Assembly: GCA_030160035.1 (NCBI GenBank)
Contig: BSNO01000003.1
Coordinates: 558,001-622,000, forward strand
Direction of reading: 5' to 3'
Length of the DNA: 64,000 nucleotides
Source of the DNA: Rhizobium albus
GTDB lineage: Bacteria; Pseudomonadota; Alphaproteobacteria; Rhizobiales; Rhizobiaceae
This document shows positions 1 to 9,023 of the stretch, in pieces (within the stretch, counting starts at the first letter, position 1; every line of letters begins with the position of its first letter). Below the pieces are notes generated by a model that was not told the DNA's origin, ran no database searches, and worked only from the letters and a program-made list of their open reading frames with translations. Both the position numbers and the translations under genes were made by a program.

Positions 1-1292
1 GCGCCGGTGCACTCAACGTCACCGGACCCCTGTCACTGGTGGCTGAGCGCAGAGCATCGGACTCTTTCCTCGCCGACATGCTGCGCATGCTGGAAACGGC
101 CGAAGGCGGCCGCGCCGGCTATCGCCGCATTGCCGAGCGCGTGTCGGCGCTCTACGCGCCCGTCGTGCATTTGGGCGCGCTCCTGACCTTTCTCGGCTGG
201 ATGGCAGTCAGCGGCGACTGGCATCGCGCGATGACGATCGCGATCGCCGTTCTCATCATCACCTGCCCCTGCGCGCTCGGGCTCGCAGTTCCGATCGTTC
301 AGGTCGTCGCGGCGCGCCGGCTTTTCGAGGCGGGCATTATGGTCAAGGATGGCTCGGCCATGGAGCGGCTTGCCGAGGCGGATCATGTGATTTTTGACAA
401 GACAGGCACGCTGACGCTTGGCGAAATGCGGCTGACGAATGCCGATGCAATGAAGCCGGCAATGCTAGAGCGGGCCGCAGCGCTTGCGCGTCAGTCGCGC
501 CATCCGGCCTCGCGCGCCATCGCCGGGGCGGTAGGTGACGACTGGGGCGGCACTCTGACCGATATTCGAGAGGTGCCTGGAGACGGCATCGAAGGCCACG
601 ACGCCGACGGGGTCTGGCGCCTTGGCCGCGCCGCCTGGGCCGGGCGCGACGGTGCGGGGTCGGGAACCGTTCTGACGCTCGACGGGATCGAGAAAGCGCG
701 TTTCAGCTTCGAGGATCGCCTGCGCCCCGGTGCGGCGCAAGCCGTTGCAGCTCTCGCTTCCGTCGGCCCCGTCGAAATGCTATCGGGCGACACGGGAGAC
801 GCCTGTCGCAAGGTGGCGGAAGTCGTCGGCATCGCGGCTTGGCACGCGGGCATGCTGCCCTCCGACAAGCTACAGCGGATCGCGGCACTGGAACGAGAGG
901 GCCGCAAGGTCCTGATGGTCGGCGACGGCATCAACGACGCTCCTGCACTCGCGGCCGCCCATGTCTCGATCGCACCCTCAGAGGCGGCCGATATCGGCCG
1001 CGCCGCTGCCGATTTCGTCTTCATGAAGGGCAGTCTTGACGCGGTACCCTTTGCCCGCTCGATTGCGCTTCAGGCAAACAGGCTGGTGCGGCAGAACATT
1101 GGCTTCGCGATCGCCTACAATGTCGTCGCCGTGCCCATCGCCGTCCTCGGCCACGCCACGCCGCTCATTGCAGCAATCGCCATGTCGGCCTCATCGCTCG
1201 TAGTCATCGCCAACGCGCTGCGGCTCGGCTTCACCGCCAAGCGCCCAGTCGTGTCTGCTGGACAGGCAATCCAACGGGAGGCGCTCGCGTGA
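1..1292 (+). CDS. fixI: Cation-transporting P1B-type ATPase FixI/CcoI, 3' part only
   Basis: C-terminal part of a heavy-metal P-type ATPase of the CcoI/FixI type, an inner-membrane copper pump needed to assemble cbb3-type cytochrome oxidase. The frame is open from the first bases, so the gene starts left of the window; the GTG at 39 is internal. Visible: the membrane metal-binding CPC motif (about nt 264-272), the phosphorylation motif DKTGT (about nt 396-410), and the ATP-hinge motif GDGINDAPAL (nt 921-950), followed by the last membrane helices. The N-terminal metal-binding domain is not visible. The stop overlaps the start of fixS, as in rhizobial fixGHIS operons. The fixS neighbour is what separates FixI from a general CopA. 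Confidence 0.93.
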   Translation, partial: AGALNVTGPLSLVAERRASDSFLADMLRMLETAEGGRAGYRRIAERVSALYAPVVHLGALLTFLGWMAVSGDWHRAMTIAIAVLIITCPCALGLAVPIVQVVAARRLFEAGIMVKDGSAMERLAEADHVIFDKTGTLTLGEMRLTNADAMKPAMLERAAALARQSRHPASRAIAGAVGDDWGGTLTDIREVPGDGIEGHDADGVWRLGRAAWAGRDGAGSGTVLTLDGIEKARFSFEDRLRPGAAQAVAALASVGPVEMLSGDTGDACRKVAEVVGIAAWHAGMLPSDKLQRIAALEREGRKVLMVGDGINDAPALAAAHVSIAPSEAADIGRAAADFVFMKGSLDAVPFARSIALQANRLVRQNIGFAIAYNVVAVPIAVLGHATPLIAAIAMSASSLVVIANALRLGFTAKRPVVSAGQAIQREALA

Positions 1293-1444
1293 CCATGCTT
1301 GTCTACCTCATCCCGGTGGCGCTGTTTCTCGGCGGCATCGGGCTCATCGCGTTTCAGTGGGCGCTCCGCAGCGGACAGTACGACGATCCCGACGGCGCCG
1401 CCGAGCGCATCCTCATCGATGATACGCCAGAAGATCCAATTTGA
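1289..1444 (+). CDS. fixS: cbb3-type cytochrome oxidase assembly protein FixS/CcoS
   Basis: Short protein of 51 residues from GTG 1289, or 49 from ATG 1295. It has one N-terminal membrane helix (VYLIPVALFLGGIGLIAFQW) followed by the characteristic WALRSGQYDD stretch and an acidic tail. This is the CcoS/FixS family, a small membrane protein required for cofactor insertion into the cbb3 oxidase. Its start overlaps the fixI stop (GTGA), so the two are translationally coupled and this is the last gene of the fixGHIS operon. Family length is about 50-60 residues, so it is complete. Confidence 0.92.
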   Translation: MTMLVYLIPVALFLGGIGLIAFQWALRSGQYDDPDGAAERILIDDTPEDPI

Positions 1445-1569
1445 GCCGTGAAAAGGCCCGATCGTGGCGTGAAGCGTAATTGCTAGCGATTGTAGAAGCG
1501 GGCGTGCCGTTCGGGGGAGAGATTATCGTGCCGATAACGAGCCGCAGTCGCTGCAGCCGTTACAGAGGG

Positions 1570-1707
1570 CTAAAAGACGCCGAGAAGCGAAATTGAAACG
1601 CCTGCTATCAAGGCAACGGCCGCAACAAGTATGACGACGTCGGTGACGTGGAAGAGACCTTCCTCAGATAAACGAGTTGGCTCGATATGCCTGCGCCTGG
1701 TGAACAT
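1570..1707 (-). CDS. Small predicted single-pass membrane protein behind an FNR/FixK box
   Basis: Hypothetical 45-residue protein with a basic N-terminus (MFTRRRHIEPTRL) and one hydrophobic C-terminal helix (about residues 20-43). I recognise no family. An in-frame ATG at 1767 would give 65 residues, but it lies in the FNR-like box at 1767-1780. If that box acts at -41.5, transcription would start near 1732, upstream of the ATG at 1707 and downstream of the longer start. I therefore prefer the short form. There is no strong Shine-Dalgarno sequence before it. Coding status rests on the helix and the promoter geometry, so confidence is moderate to low. Confidence 0.42.
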   Translation of the reverse strand: MFTRRRHIEPTRLSEEGLFHVTDVVILVAAVALIAGVSISLLGVF

Positions 1708-1738
1708 TGCTGACGACAATTGTTGATGTTGGTTCTCG

Positions 1739-1780
1739 TAGATAAAGCCTGAACGCTGGAGAGACATTGATCCAAATCAA
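1739..1780 (-). promoter_or_regulatory. FNR/FixK box with appropriately placed -10-like sequence
   Basis: TTGATCCAAATCAA at 1767-1780 is a perfect TTGAT-N4-ATCAA FNR/FixK/Anr dyad. Reading leftward on the minus strand, TATCTA-like bases at about 1739-1744 sit where a -10 element belongs if the dyad is centred at -41.5. The site is close to fixS but points away from it. Confidence 0.7.
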
Positions 1781-2211
1781 ATTCTCAACAGAGCGCTTTG
1801 AGATTCCTCACCATCTCTCCGGTTTCCGGCCCGAAGCCCGAATAGCTGCCGTTGAGCTGAGGCTGATCTTAGCAGCGGCCTGCGGCCCCGAAGACGAAGT
1901 GCAACATGCCAAGAGCGGATAAACGTTCAACACATCGACAGTTGCTGGCATCCGTTCACACGAGCCGTTGCGTTCAAATGACATCACCGCGCAAGGGAGC
2001 GATCTTGTTCTGCGCCGAGGACATCGTCTGCAACGCGTTGACAATATCCGATTGGCAGCCGCCAGCCTTTGCGCCAATGATGACGGCGCCTAGGAGGGCC
2101 GGCCGAAACCATTGGCCGGCGGGTGGCGTCGGCCAGTATGTGGTGCCACGATCTCGGCGGGACCTGCACCGCCGCTGACAACACTCTGACGCAGCCCTGT
2201 CAGCGTTTGCG
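1781..2211. other. Intergenic stretch without a supportable gene
   Basis: Between the FNR box and the M20 amidohydrolase. Short open frames exist on both strands (for example 1808-2077 minus and 1906-2178 plus) but have arginine/proline-rich translations with no recognisable domain or ribosome site. I found no convincing remnant of an fnr/fixK gene. Confidence 0.5.
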
Positions 2212-3633
2212 CTACGGCTGCTGCGGTAAGACGGGTGCCTTCACCTGCGGCGGAATCGGGCAGATATAGGGCCGATGTTGCGTCCGCGCCTTGAGCTCGG
2301 CCTTGGCGGCTTCGATAAGACGCGGATTACGGATCACGTCAACCGCTGTCGAGGCCATCACTTTCGCGGCATGAACCAGACCTTTATGCGCAGCTGCCGC
2401 CTTTCCCTGAGCCGTGATCTGCCACGAATGGCCCGGGGTTCCGATCGCGTGGGTGGCAACACGCGCTTGTGCTGTTGGAATCACCCAGCTCACATCCCCG
2501 ACATCGGTAGATCCGATCATTGCCTCTCCAGCTTGGCGAAAAGGGATGATGAAATCGCAAAGTGCCTGGCCAGGCTTCGGTTCGATCCCGCAACGTCGGT
2601 AGTCGCTGGCAATGTCGTCTTCGCTCAGCGTCGCCTGTATTCTGGCAGCGAAGTCGCGGTCGGCGTCATTGAAGGCGACCGGGCCGAGCCGCTCCAGATT
2701 GGCCTGCATGGCTTCGTCGAGCGGCGGGTTGGCCAGCAGATTGGAGACGGCGCTGAGGACCCGGAACTCGACATCCGTTTCGGTCATCATCGCCGCCCCT
2801 CTTGCAACCTTGATGACCCGCTCGTTGAGCACCAGCATGCCATGCACATCGCGTGCGCGCACGGCGTAGCGAACCGTCGCCTTGCCCTGCACGACGTTCG
2901 GCGCGATGCCACCGGCATCTATCATTGCGTAGTGGATGCGGGCCGATGATGGCATGTGCTCGCGCATATAGTTGACGCCCACATTCATGAGTTCAACGGC
3001 GTCGAGGGCCGACCGCCCGAGATGAGGGGCTGCCGCCGCATGGCTCGACCGGCCTCTGAAGGTGAAGTCGATGCGCGTGTTGGCGAGCGACTGCATGTCG
3101 TCCACTCGCGTCAGCGAGGCTGGATGCCAGGTCAGCGCGATATCGACGTCGTCAAAGGCACCTTCTCGCACCATAAAGGCCTTGGCGGCTCCGCCTTCCT
3201 CTGCCGGGCATCCATAGTATCGCACAGTGCCGGGAAGGTCGTTCTCCGTCAGATAATCTTTGAGCGCCGCGGCCGCGAGAAGGGCTGCGGCGCCGAGAAG
3301 GTTGTGGCCGCATCCATGGCCGTAGCCGGTGCCGGGCAGGGGCCTCGGTTCGGCAATGTCCGCTTCCTGACTCAAACCGGGCAGCGCATCATACTCGCCC
3401 AGAAAGGCAATCACCGGCCCGCCATTGCCCGCTTCACCCATCACGGCTGTGGGAATGCCCGCCAGCTGCTCTGAGATCCGAAAGCCTTCTTCCTTCAACA
3501 TTGCTTGATGCTCGGCGCAGGAGAGAAACTCGGCGTAGGCAATTTCCGGCATGGCCCAGATGCGGTCGCTCAAGGCGGTGTAAGCCTCAGACCGCGCGTC
3601 CACCAGATCCCAGATTCGGTCCGAATTGGTCAT
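2212..3633 (-). CDS. M20 family amidohydrolase (AbgB-like)
   Basis: 473-residue zinc-dependent amidohydrolase of the M20D group, most like the AbgB subunit of p-aminobenzoyl-glutamate hydrolase and other N-acyl amino acid or peptide hydrolases. Metal-binding motifs are present: GHGCGHN (residues 105-111), CPAEEGG (142-148) and TWHPAS around H170. There is no signal peptide, so it is cytoplasmic. The ATG at 3633 is preceded by an AAGGAA site. It lies 111 bp downstream of the rpiR-type gene on the same strand, probably in one transcript, with a transporter divergent from both. The context suggests cleavage of an imported amide. The exact substrate cannot be read from the sequence. Confidence 0.85.
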   Translation of the reverse strand: MTNSDRIWDLVDARSEAYTALSDRIWAMPEIAYAEFLSCAEHQAMLKEEGFRISEQLAGIPTAVMGEAGNGGPVIAFLGEYDALPGLSQEADIAEPRPLPGTGYGHGCGHNLLGAAALLAAAALKDYLTENDLPGTVRYYGCPAEEGGAAKAFMVREGAFDDVDIALTWHPASLTRVDDMQSLANTRIDFTFRGRSSHAAAAPHLGRSALDAVELMNVGVNYMREHMPSSARIHYAMIDAGGIAPNVVQGKATVRYAVRARDVHGMLVLNERVIKVARGAAMMTETDVEFRVLSAVSNLLANPPLDEAMQANLERLGPVAFNDADRDFAARIQATLSEDDIASDYRRCGIEPKPGQALCDFIIPFRQAGEAMIGSTDVGDVSWVIPTAQARVATHAIGTPGHSWQITAQGKAAAAHKGLVHAAKVMASTAVDVIRNPRLIEAAKAELKARTQHRPYICPIPPQVKAPVLPQQP

Positions 3634-3744
3634 CTTCTTTCCTTTTCAGCGGCCATCAGGCCAGCCTCGCAGCAAGCTCAATAAGTGATGTTCGGCGATC
3701 GCTGGTTTGCTTCGCATACGATCTCGCCAAATGCCCCGTCATGC

Positions 3745-4665
3745 CTAATCTGAGTCGTCGGCAAGATAGGCCGACATGATCGCTGCGAGGCGACCAGCGC
3801 GTTTGACGTGTGCGGGATCGGACAAGAGAAAGTCCGAAAGCAGAGCCTCGATGGTCGCAAGACCCGGAAGGCAAGAGGACGACAGGATGGGGTGTTGGGC
3901 CGGGGCGAGCATCAGATGATGGCAAACCTGTGCCAACGGTGCTGCAGGTGAATCGGTGAGTGCGATCAGCTTCGCACCATTCGAGCCGGCAATACGCGCG
4001 AGATCCGTGACATCCTTCGAATATCGCGGGAAGGAAATAGCGACGACAAGGTCGCCTTCGCCTGCCGACATCAGCCGGCCAGCGGCAACTTCCGTGCCGC
4101 CATACTGCACGACGTTGACGACCCCTTCGCGATATGGTTGGAGACCCAGCGTCAGGATTGCGGCTAGGTGGGCTGAAAGCCCGAAACCCATCACCCAAAC
4201 CTGGCGTGCCTCGCGCAGCATTTTTGTTGCCGTCTGCACGGCTTCGCCCGTGACCGGATCACCGAGCGCTTCGAGCTGGGACGCTGCGGCCATAAAGGAC
4301 GCCTTGATCGGCGACGCGCCGGTCTCGCCCTCCGCCAAGCGGCTCTCCAGTTTGGTGACCGGCGCAATGAGCGCGTGCACCGTACCGGCGACGCCAGCGC
4401 GAAAGGCGGAGTAATTGTCGAGGCCAAGATCGCGGACATAGCGGCTGATGGTGCTCGGTGAGATCCCAGAGACGCGTGACACGTCTTCGATACCATGCGT
4501 AGCGACAAAAACAGGGTCGCGCAGAACGAATTCCGACAGCGCCCGCTTGGAACGCGACCCCTCGCGCAATTGCGTCAGGACCTCTTGACCGAGGGGGCTG
4601 TCGGCGAAATTGCGCACAGCGCCGGCGGCCCAGCCTGATTGAGTTGTTGACGGATTGATTTTCAT
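3745..4665 (-). CDS. MurR/RpiR family transcriptional regulator
   Basis: 306 residues with an N-terminal RpiR-type helix-turn-helix (about residues 55-82, containing SGISPSTISRYVRDLGL) and a C-terminal SIS domain (about 145-270) that normally binds a phosphosugar or similar ligand. It is divergent from the amino-acid ABC operon and upstream of the M20 hydrolase, so it is the likely regulator of both. Its start codon (4663-4665) lies inside a 47-bp near-palindrome at 4648-4694, which suggests autoregulation. RpiR proteins next to polar amino-acid transporters and hydrolases are common in rhizobia. Confidence 0.88.
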   Translation of the reverse strand: MKINPSTTQSGWAAGAVRNFADSPLGQEVLTQLREGSRSKRALSEFVLRDPVFVATHGIEDVSRVSGISPSTISRYVRDLGLDNYSAFRAGVAGTVHALIAPVTKLESRLAEGETGASPIKASFMAAASQLEALGDPVTGEAVQTATKMLREARQVWVMGFGLSAHLAAILTLGLQPYREGVVNVVQYGGTEVAAGRLMSAGEGDLVVAISFPRYSKDVTDLARIAGSNGAKLIALTDSPAAPLAQVCHHLMLAPAQHPILSSSCLPGLATIEALLSDFLLSDPAHVKRAGRLAAIMSAYLADDSD

Positions 4666-4694
4666 TTTGCAAACATATGAAAGTTAATCCGTCA
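4648..4694. promoter_or_regulatory. Near-perfect 47-bp palindrome over the rpiR start (probable operator)
   Basis: Left arm 4648-4665 is TGACGGATTGATTTTCAT. Right arm 4677-4694 is its reverse complement at 16 of 18 positions. The 11-bp centre contains a further palindrome, TTTGCAAA (4666-4673). The left arm includes the first six codons of rpiR (MKINPS), and the right arm would encode MKVNPS on the other strand. It lies 40 bp before the start of the binding-protein gene. Confidence 0.75.
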
Positions 4695-4734
4695 CATCAA
4701 GCGGCCGGGGTCGGCCTGCCACAGGAGTTTAGTC

Positions 4735-5511
4735 ATGCGCACCATTTTCGCAGCGCTGTCCATAGCCGCGATGTTCTCGACTTCCGCACTTGCTCAAGAT
4801 GTCGTCCGCATCGGCGTCGAAGGCAACTACCCACCGTTCAGCCAAGTCGCCCCAGATGGCACGCTATCCGGTTTCGACATCGATATCGCCAACGTCATCT
4901 GTGAGCGGATGGAAGTGGAATGCACGCTGGTGCAGCAGGAATGGGATGGAATGATCCCGGCATTGTCCGCCAACAAGTTCGACATGATCGTCGCGTCGAT
5001 GACGATCACCGACGAGCGTAAGCAGGCGGTCGATTTTTCCGATCCGTACTATGATGTACCCTCGCGCTTCGTCGCCGCCGAAGGCGCCTTCGAAGGCTAC
5101 AGCCCCGAAGAACTGGCTGGCAAGACGATCATCGTGCTGCGCAACAGCCCGCGCGCGAAATATCTGGAGGCCACCTATCCCGAGAGCGAAATTTTGGCGG
5201 TCGACCGTGAACCGGCCGTCTATCTGGAACTTGCCGCCGGTCGTGGTGATATCGCATTCGGCTCGTCCGTCGTTTCCGGTGAGGCGTTCCTGAACCAGCC
5301 CGAGGGGAAAGGCTTCGCGCAGGTCGGTGAAACGATCACCCTGACCGACAGCGTCGATGGCGGCGTTGGCATCGCGTTTCGAAAGGGTGACGAGGAACTG
5401 CGCACCCGGGTGAACGAGGCGCTGGTCGAGATCATGGAAGATGGCACCTACGACAAGATGGCGGCCACTTATTTCGATTTTGACATCACGCCGCCCCACG
5501 CCCGCGACTGA
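4735..5511 (+). CDS. Polar amino-acid ABC transporter, periplasmic binding protein
   Basis: 258-residue periplasmic binding protein of the SBP_bac_3 (HisJ/ArgT/GlnH) family. A Sec signal peptide ends at about residue 20 (ALA|QDV), followed by the family signature region (VRIGVEGNYPPFS, then GFDIDIANVICERM). ATG 4735 has AGGAG at good spacing. It is the first gene of a five-gene unit: binding protein, two permeases, deacylase, ATPase. A stable hairpin separates it from the permease genes. The ligand is probably a polar, perhaps basic or acylated, amino acid, but this is inferred from the family and neighbours. Confidence 0.93.
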   Translation: MRTIFAALSIAAMFSTSALAQDVVRIGVEGNYPPFSQVAPDGTLSGFDIDIANVICERMEVECTLVQQEWDGMIPALSANKFDMIVASMTITDERKQAVDFSDPYYDVPSRFVAAEGAFEGYSPEELAGKTIIVLRNSPRAKYLEATYPESEILAVDREPAVYLELAAGRGDIAFGSSVVSGEAFLNQPEGKGFAQVGETITLTDSVDGGVGIAFRKGDEELRTRVNEALVEIMEDGTYDKMAATYFDFDITPPHARD

Positions 5512-5527
5512 GCAGGCAACAGAAAGC

Positions 5528-5554
5528 TGCCCCGCCCGGTTCACGGGCGAGGCA
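5528..5554 (+). terminator. Intercistronic GC-rich hairpin between binding protein and permease genes
   Basis: Inverted repeat with an 11-position stem and one mismatch (TGCCCCGCCCG / CGGGCGAGGCA) and a GTTCA loop. It has no following T-run. It is better read as a processing/stability hairpin or partial attenuator, giving more binding protein than permease, than as a full terminator. Confidence 0.6.
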
Positions 5555-5594
5555 CTTCAGAAACATGCGTTGACGCACAGTTTGAGAGCAGGCG

Positions 5595-6284
5595 ATGTTT
5601 CAGGGCTATCTGCCGATGATCTTGGACGGTTTGAGGGTCACCCTCTCGATTGCTTTCGTGTCGCTTTGCATAGCCACAGTCTTTGGCATGCTCGGAGCGA
5701 GCGCCAAGTTGTCCTCCTCGCCCGTGCTGCGTCATACCGCTGGCGCCTACACGACCGTCATTCGAGCGCTGCCAGATCTGCTTCTCATGCTGATTGTGTT
5801 TTACGGCGGTCAAATCCTGCTCAACAGGTTCACTCAAGCGCAGGGTTTGGGCTACATCGACATCGACGCGTTTGCCGCGGGAACGGTCACTCTCGGCTTT
5901 GTCTTCGGCGCCTATCTGACGGAAACTTTCCGCGGCGCGATGCTGGCCATCCCGCGCGGGCAGATGGAGGCTGGCCATGCTATGGGGCTTTCGCGCCTTC
6001 AGGTGATGCGCGATATCGTCATCCCGCAAATGGTTCGCCATGCAATCCCCGGCTTCACCAACAATTGGCTGGTTCTTCTGAAAGCGACGGCTTTGATTTC
6101 CATCATCGGCCTGGATGACATGGTCCATCGCGCCTCGCTTGCTTCTGCCGCAACGCGCGAGCCCTTTACCTTTTATGCGCTGATCGGACTGATTTATCTC
6201 GCAGTCACCACCGTCTCGATCGTGACGCTGGGCGCTCTAAACCGACGCATGTCTCGCGGCATCAGGGCGGAGGCCGCACGATGA
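5595..6284 (+). CDS. Polar amino-acid ABC transporter permease (HisQ type)
   Basis: 229-residue inner-membrane permease of the HisQ/HisM/GlnP type, with about five hydrophobic segments. The cytoplasmic EAA loop that docks the ATPase reads MEAGHAMGLSRLQVMRDIVIPQ. It overlaps the next permease by 4 bp (ATGA), consistent with a heteromeric permease pair. Confidence 0.92.
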   Translation: MFQGYLPMILDGLRVTLSIAFVSLCIATVFGMLGASAKLSSSPVLRHTAGAYTTVIRALPDLLLMLIVFYGGQILLNRFTQAQGLGYIDIDAFAAGTVTLGFVFGAYLTETFRGAMLAIPRGQMEAGHAMGLSRLQVMRDIVIPQMVRHAIPGFTNNWLVLLKATALISIIGLDDMVHRASLASAATREPFTFYALIGLIYLAVTTVSIVTLGALNRRMSRGIRAEAAR

Positions 6285-7024
6285 TCAACTGGTCGCTCGT
6301 CGTCGAAATGTTGCCGGCCTTTTTCTCTGGCCTGCAGATGACCCTCGTCCTGCTCGTCACGTCCGCCCTAGCGGGACTTGTGCTCGCCGTGCCGCTGGCC
6401 GTCGCTCGTTCCGCGCATAGCAGACTAGCAAGGTGGCCGGTCTTCGGCTTCACCTATGTGATCCGCGGCACGCCGCTGCTCGTCCAGCTCTTCATCATCT
6501 ATTACGGCCTCCCGCAATTCGGCCTGATCCGCAACAGCACGCTGTGGCCACTGCTGCGCGATCCGTGGTTCTGCGCCTGGCTCGCCTTCACGCTGAATAC
6601 GACCGCCTACACGACCGAGATATTTGCTGGCGCTATCCGCACAACACCCTCGGGCGAGATTGAGGCGGCGCGTGCGATGGGGCTGAGCCGCGCGCAGGTC
6701 TTTCGTGATGTATTCTGGCCGGGCGCCTGGCGCCGCGCGCTGCCGCAATACGGCAACGAGGTCGTCCAGCTGATGCATGCGACAGCGCTTGCCAGCACCG
6801 TCACCATCGTCGAGATCCTGCGGGTCGGCCGCGATGTTTACACCAACTATCTCGTTCTTCCGGAAAGCTTCGGCATGGCCGCCGTCTTCTATCTCGCCCT
6901 CACAGTCACGATCACCTTGATCTTCCGCGCGCTCGAACGCCACTTCCTGCGCCATCTTGATCCGCGTTCCAGCGCTACTACCGTCGCTGCGCAGCAAACC
7001 GGAATTCAAAATGTCCGTGCTTGA
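6281..7024 (+). CDS. Polar amino-acid ABC transporter permease (HisM type)
   Basis: 247-residue second permease of the pair, same family. The EAA loop is IEAARAMGLSRAQVFRDVFWP. The C-terminal end overlaps the start of the deacylase gene by 14 bp, so the enzyme is embedded in the transporter operon. Confidence 0.92.
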   Translation: MINWSLVVEMLPAFFSGLQMTLVLLVTSALAGLVLAVPLAVARSAHSRLARWPVFGFTYVIRGTPLLVQLFIIYYGLPQFGLIRNSTLWPLLRDPWFCAWLAFTLNTTAYTTEIFAGAIRTTPSGEIEAARAMGLSRAQVFRDVFWPGAWRRALPQYGNEVVQLMHATALASTVTIVEILRVGRDVYTNYLVLPESFGMAAVFYLALTVTITLIFRALERHFLRHLDPRSSATTVAAQQTGIQNVRA

Positions 7025-8129
7025 AAAGAGTTTCACCTTTGCCGGTCGCGGGCCTGGTAGCCGCCATGAAGTGCTCAATTTGAGCTTCGGCGATCCCGCA
7101 GCCCGGCCGCATGTGCATATACAAGGTGGTCTCCACGCCGATGAGGGGCCAGGCATGATGACCGCCCGGATCTTGGCCGACTTTCTGACGCAGGCAGAAG
7201 CTGAAGCCCGACTTCGCGGCCATGTGACGGTCGTACCCTTTGCCAATCCGCTCGGACTCAGCCAGTTCCTCCACGGCGACCATTCCGGCCGTTTCGATCT
7301 TTATGACGGACGCAATTTCAATCGCGACTATCCGGACCTGACGGAAGAGGTGGCGAGACGCGTTGCCAGCCGGCTCGGCGACAATGGTGCTGAAAATGTC
7401 AGGCTCATTCGCGAGGCGCTGGTTGCCGCCCTGGCCGAAAAACGGCCCATCGGCCCTGCCGATACGCTGCGACACCATTTAATGGGTCTCGCGCTCGCGG
7501 CGGATGTCGTGCTCGACCTGCATTGCGACGGTGAGGCAGAGATGCATCTCTACACCCAGCCGGCCGCCGTTGAACGGCTGGCGCCGCTTGCAGCACTTCT
7601 TGGCTGCCGCGCCGTTCTCGTTGCCGAAATTTCCGGTGGCAACCCGTTCGACGAGGCGCTCGGCGGCCCATGGGCTGCGCTTGCTGCCCGTTTCAGCGGC
7701 CGGCCGATACCGCTCGGCTGCGCCACCTGCACGGTGGAACTGCGCGGCCGCTCCGATGTATCACGCACTCTTGGTAGCAAGGACGCGGCCGCGATCCTCG
7801 ATTATCTCGTCCACCTGGGCGTGATCGAAGGTGCGATCGACCTGCCTGAGGCCCTCTGCGAGCCGACGCCGCTTGCCGGTTCCGAAGCACTGAGCGCGCC
7901 GGTTGCGGGGCTTCTGTCCTATGCTGTCGAACTTGGAACCCATGTGGCGCCCGGCGATGTGGTTGCCGAAATTATCGATCTTGTCTCAGGACAGGTCACG
8001 TCCGTCGCAGCCTCCACATCGGGCATCTTCTATGCCCGTCCTGCCACCCGCATTGCCGAGGTGGGCAAGCGTCTCGGCAAGATCGCAGGCACCGCCGCCT
8101 TTCGTCACGGCCCACTCCTCAGCCCGTGA
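7011..8129 (+). CDS. Succinylglutamate desuccinylase/aspartoacylase family deacylase
   Basis: 372-residue AstE/AspA-like zinc deacylase (M14-related). Zinc ligands are visible as H42 and E45 in [10 protein letters not shown] and H171 in LDLHCDGE. The substrate-carboxylate motif NFNRDYP lies near residue 102, and the catalytic glutamate is in TVELRGRSD near residue 243. The C-terminus carries the beta-rich domain of the family. I chose ATG 7011 over an earlier in-frame ATG at 6957 because homology begins at MSVLEKSF and a GGAA site precedes it. It lies between permease and ATPase genes, so it probably deacylates the imported molecule in the cytoplasm. Confidence 0.88.
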   Translation: MSVLEKSFTFAGRGPGSRHEVLNLSFGDPAARPHVHIQGGLHADEGPGMMTARILADFLTQAEAEARLRGHVTVVPFANPLGLSQFLHGDHSGRFDLYDGRNFNRDYPDLTEEVARRVASRLGDNGAENVRLIREALVAALAEKRPIGPADTLRHHLMGLALAADVVLDLHCDGEAEMHLYTQPAAVERLAPLAALLGCRAVLVAEISGGNPFDEALGGPWAALAARFSGRPIPLGCATCTVELRGRSDVSRTLGSKDAAAILDYLVHLGVIEGAIDLPEALCEPTPLAGSEALSAPVAGLLSYAVELGTHVAPGDVVAEIIDLVSGQVTSVAASTSGIFYARPATRIAEVGKRLGKIAGTAAFRHGPLLSP

Positions 8130-8140
8130 AGGATCCCGTC

Positions 8141-8908
8141 ATGCCGGTTCTCCTGGAAGCCACAGACATCCGCAAGCGCTTCGGCGCGCACGACGTGCTG
8201 CGTGGCATCGACCTCAAGGCTGAAAAAGGCGACGTGATCTCGATGATCGGTGCATCCGGTTCGGGCAAGAGCACATTCCTGCGCTGCCTCAATTTTCTCG
8301 AACACCCGACGGAAGGGCAGATCGCCTTTGCTGGCAAGCCGCTTGCCTGCAAGCGCGACCGAAATGGCGACCAGATCGTGGCCGAGGAAACAGAGCTCCG
8401 GGCTTTTCGTTCGCGGGTCACCATGGTGTTTCAGCAGTTCAACCTGTGGTCGCACATGACGGCCCGTGAAAATGTCATGCTTGGGCCGATCCGCGTGCAT
8501 GGCCGGTCGCGCAGCGAGGCGGGCGAGCGTGCTGATCATTATCTGACGCGCGTCGGCGTTGCTCACCGCCGCGATGCCTATCCGGGCTTTCTGTCCGGTG
8601 GCGAACAGCAGCGCGTGGCGATTGCCCGGGCGCTGGCGATGGAGCCGGAGTTGATGCTTTTCGACGAGCCGACCAGCGCACTCGATCCCGAACTCGTAGG
8701 CGAAGTGCTGCGCGTCATGCGCAACCTTGCAGAAGAAGGGCGCACCATGATCGTCGTCACGCATGAGATGAACTTCGCCCGCGATGTCTCGAACAGGGTG
8801 ATCTTCCTAGACAAGGGCGTGATTGCCGAAGAAGGCGACCCGCGCGAGGTGCTGCGCCAACCCCGCACCGAACGGCTCCAGGGCTTCCTGGCCGCACAGG
8901 CTGCTTGA
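8141..8908 (+). CDS. Polar amino-acid ABC transporter ATP-binding protein (HisP/GlnQ type)
   Basis: 255-residue ATPase with Walker [10 protein letters not shown], a Q-loop at VFQQFNLW, the signature [15 protein letters not shown], Walker [14 protein letters not shown] and the switch histidine in VVTHEM. It belongs to the polar amino-acid uptake branch. ATG 8141 is chosen over a GTG at 8126 because AAGGA sits correctly before it. It is the last gene of the operon. Confidence 0.93.
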   Translation: MPVLLEATDIRKRFGAHDVLRGIDLKAEKGDVISMIGASGSGKSTFLRCLNFLEHPTEGQIAFAGKPLACKRDRNGDQIVAEETELRAFRSRVTMVFQQFNLWSHMTARENVMLGPIRVHGRSRSEAGERADHYLTRVGVAHRRDAYPGFLSGGEQQRVAIARALAMEPELMLFDEPTSALDPELVGEVLRVMRNLAEEGRTMIVVTHEMNFARDVSNRVIFLDKGVIAEEGDPREVLRQPRTERLQGFLAAQAA

Positions 8909-9023
8909 GGCCATCACAGATTCGTGCCGAATGCGCATCGTCGTCTCACCTTGGGCGATACAATGATGCCTCTCGTATCAAGCATGTGTCCCAGTCCGCA
9001 ATTGCCGATTGAGCCGCGTCACG

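Noticed and set aside
1808-2184. Degraded fnr/fixK gene near the FNR box
   Set aside because: I checked the frames on both strands and found no cysteine cluster, cNMP-binding or helix-turn-helix pattern.
4677-4904. Plus-strand frame starting MKVNPS
   Set aside because: It is the mirrored arm of the palindrome and runs out of frame into the binding-protein gene; no ribosome site.
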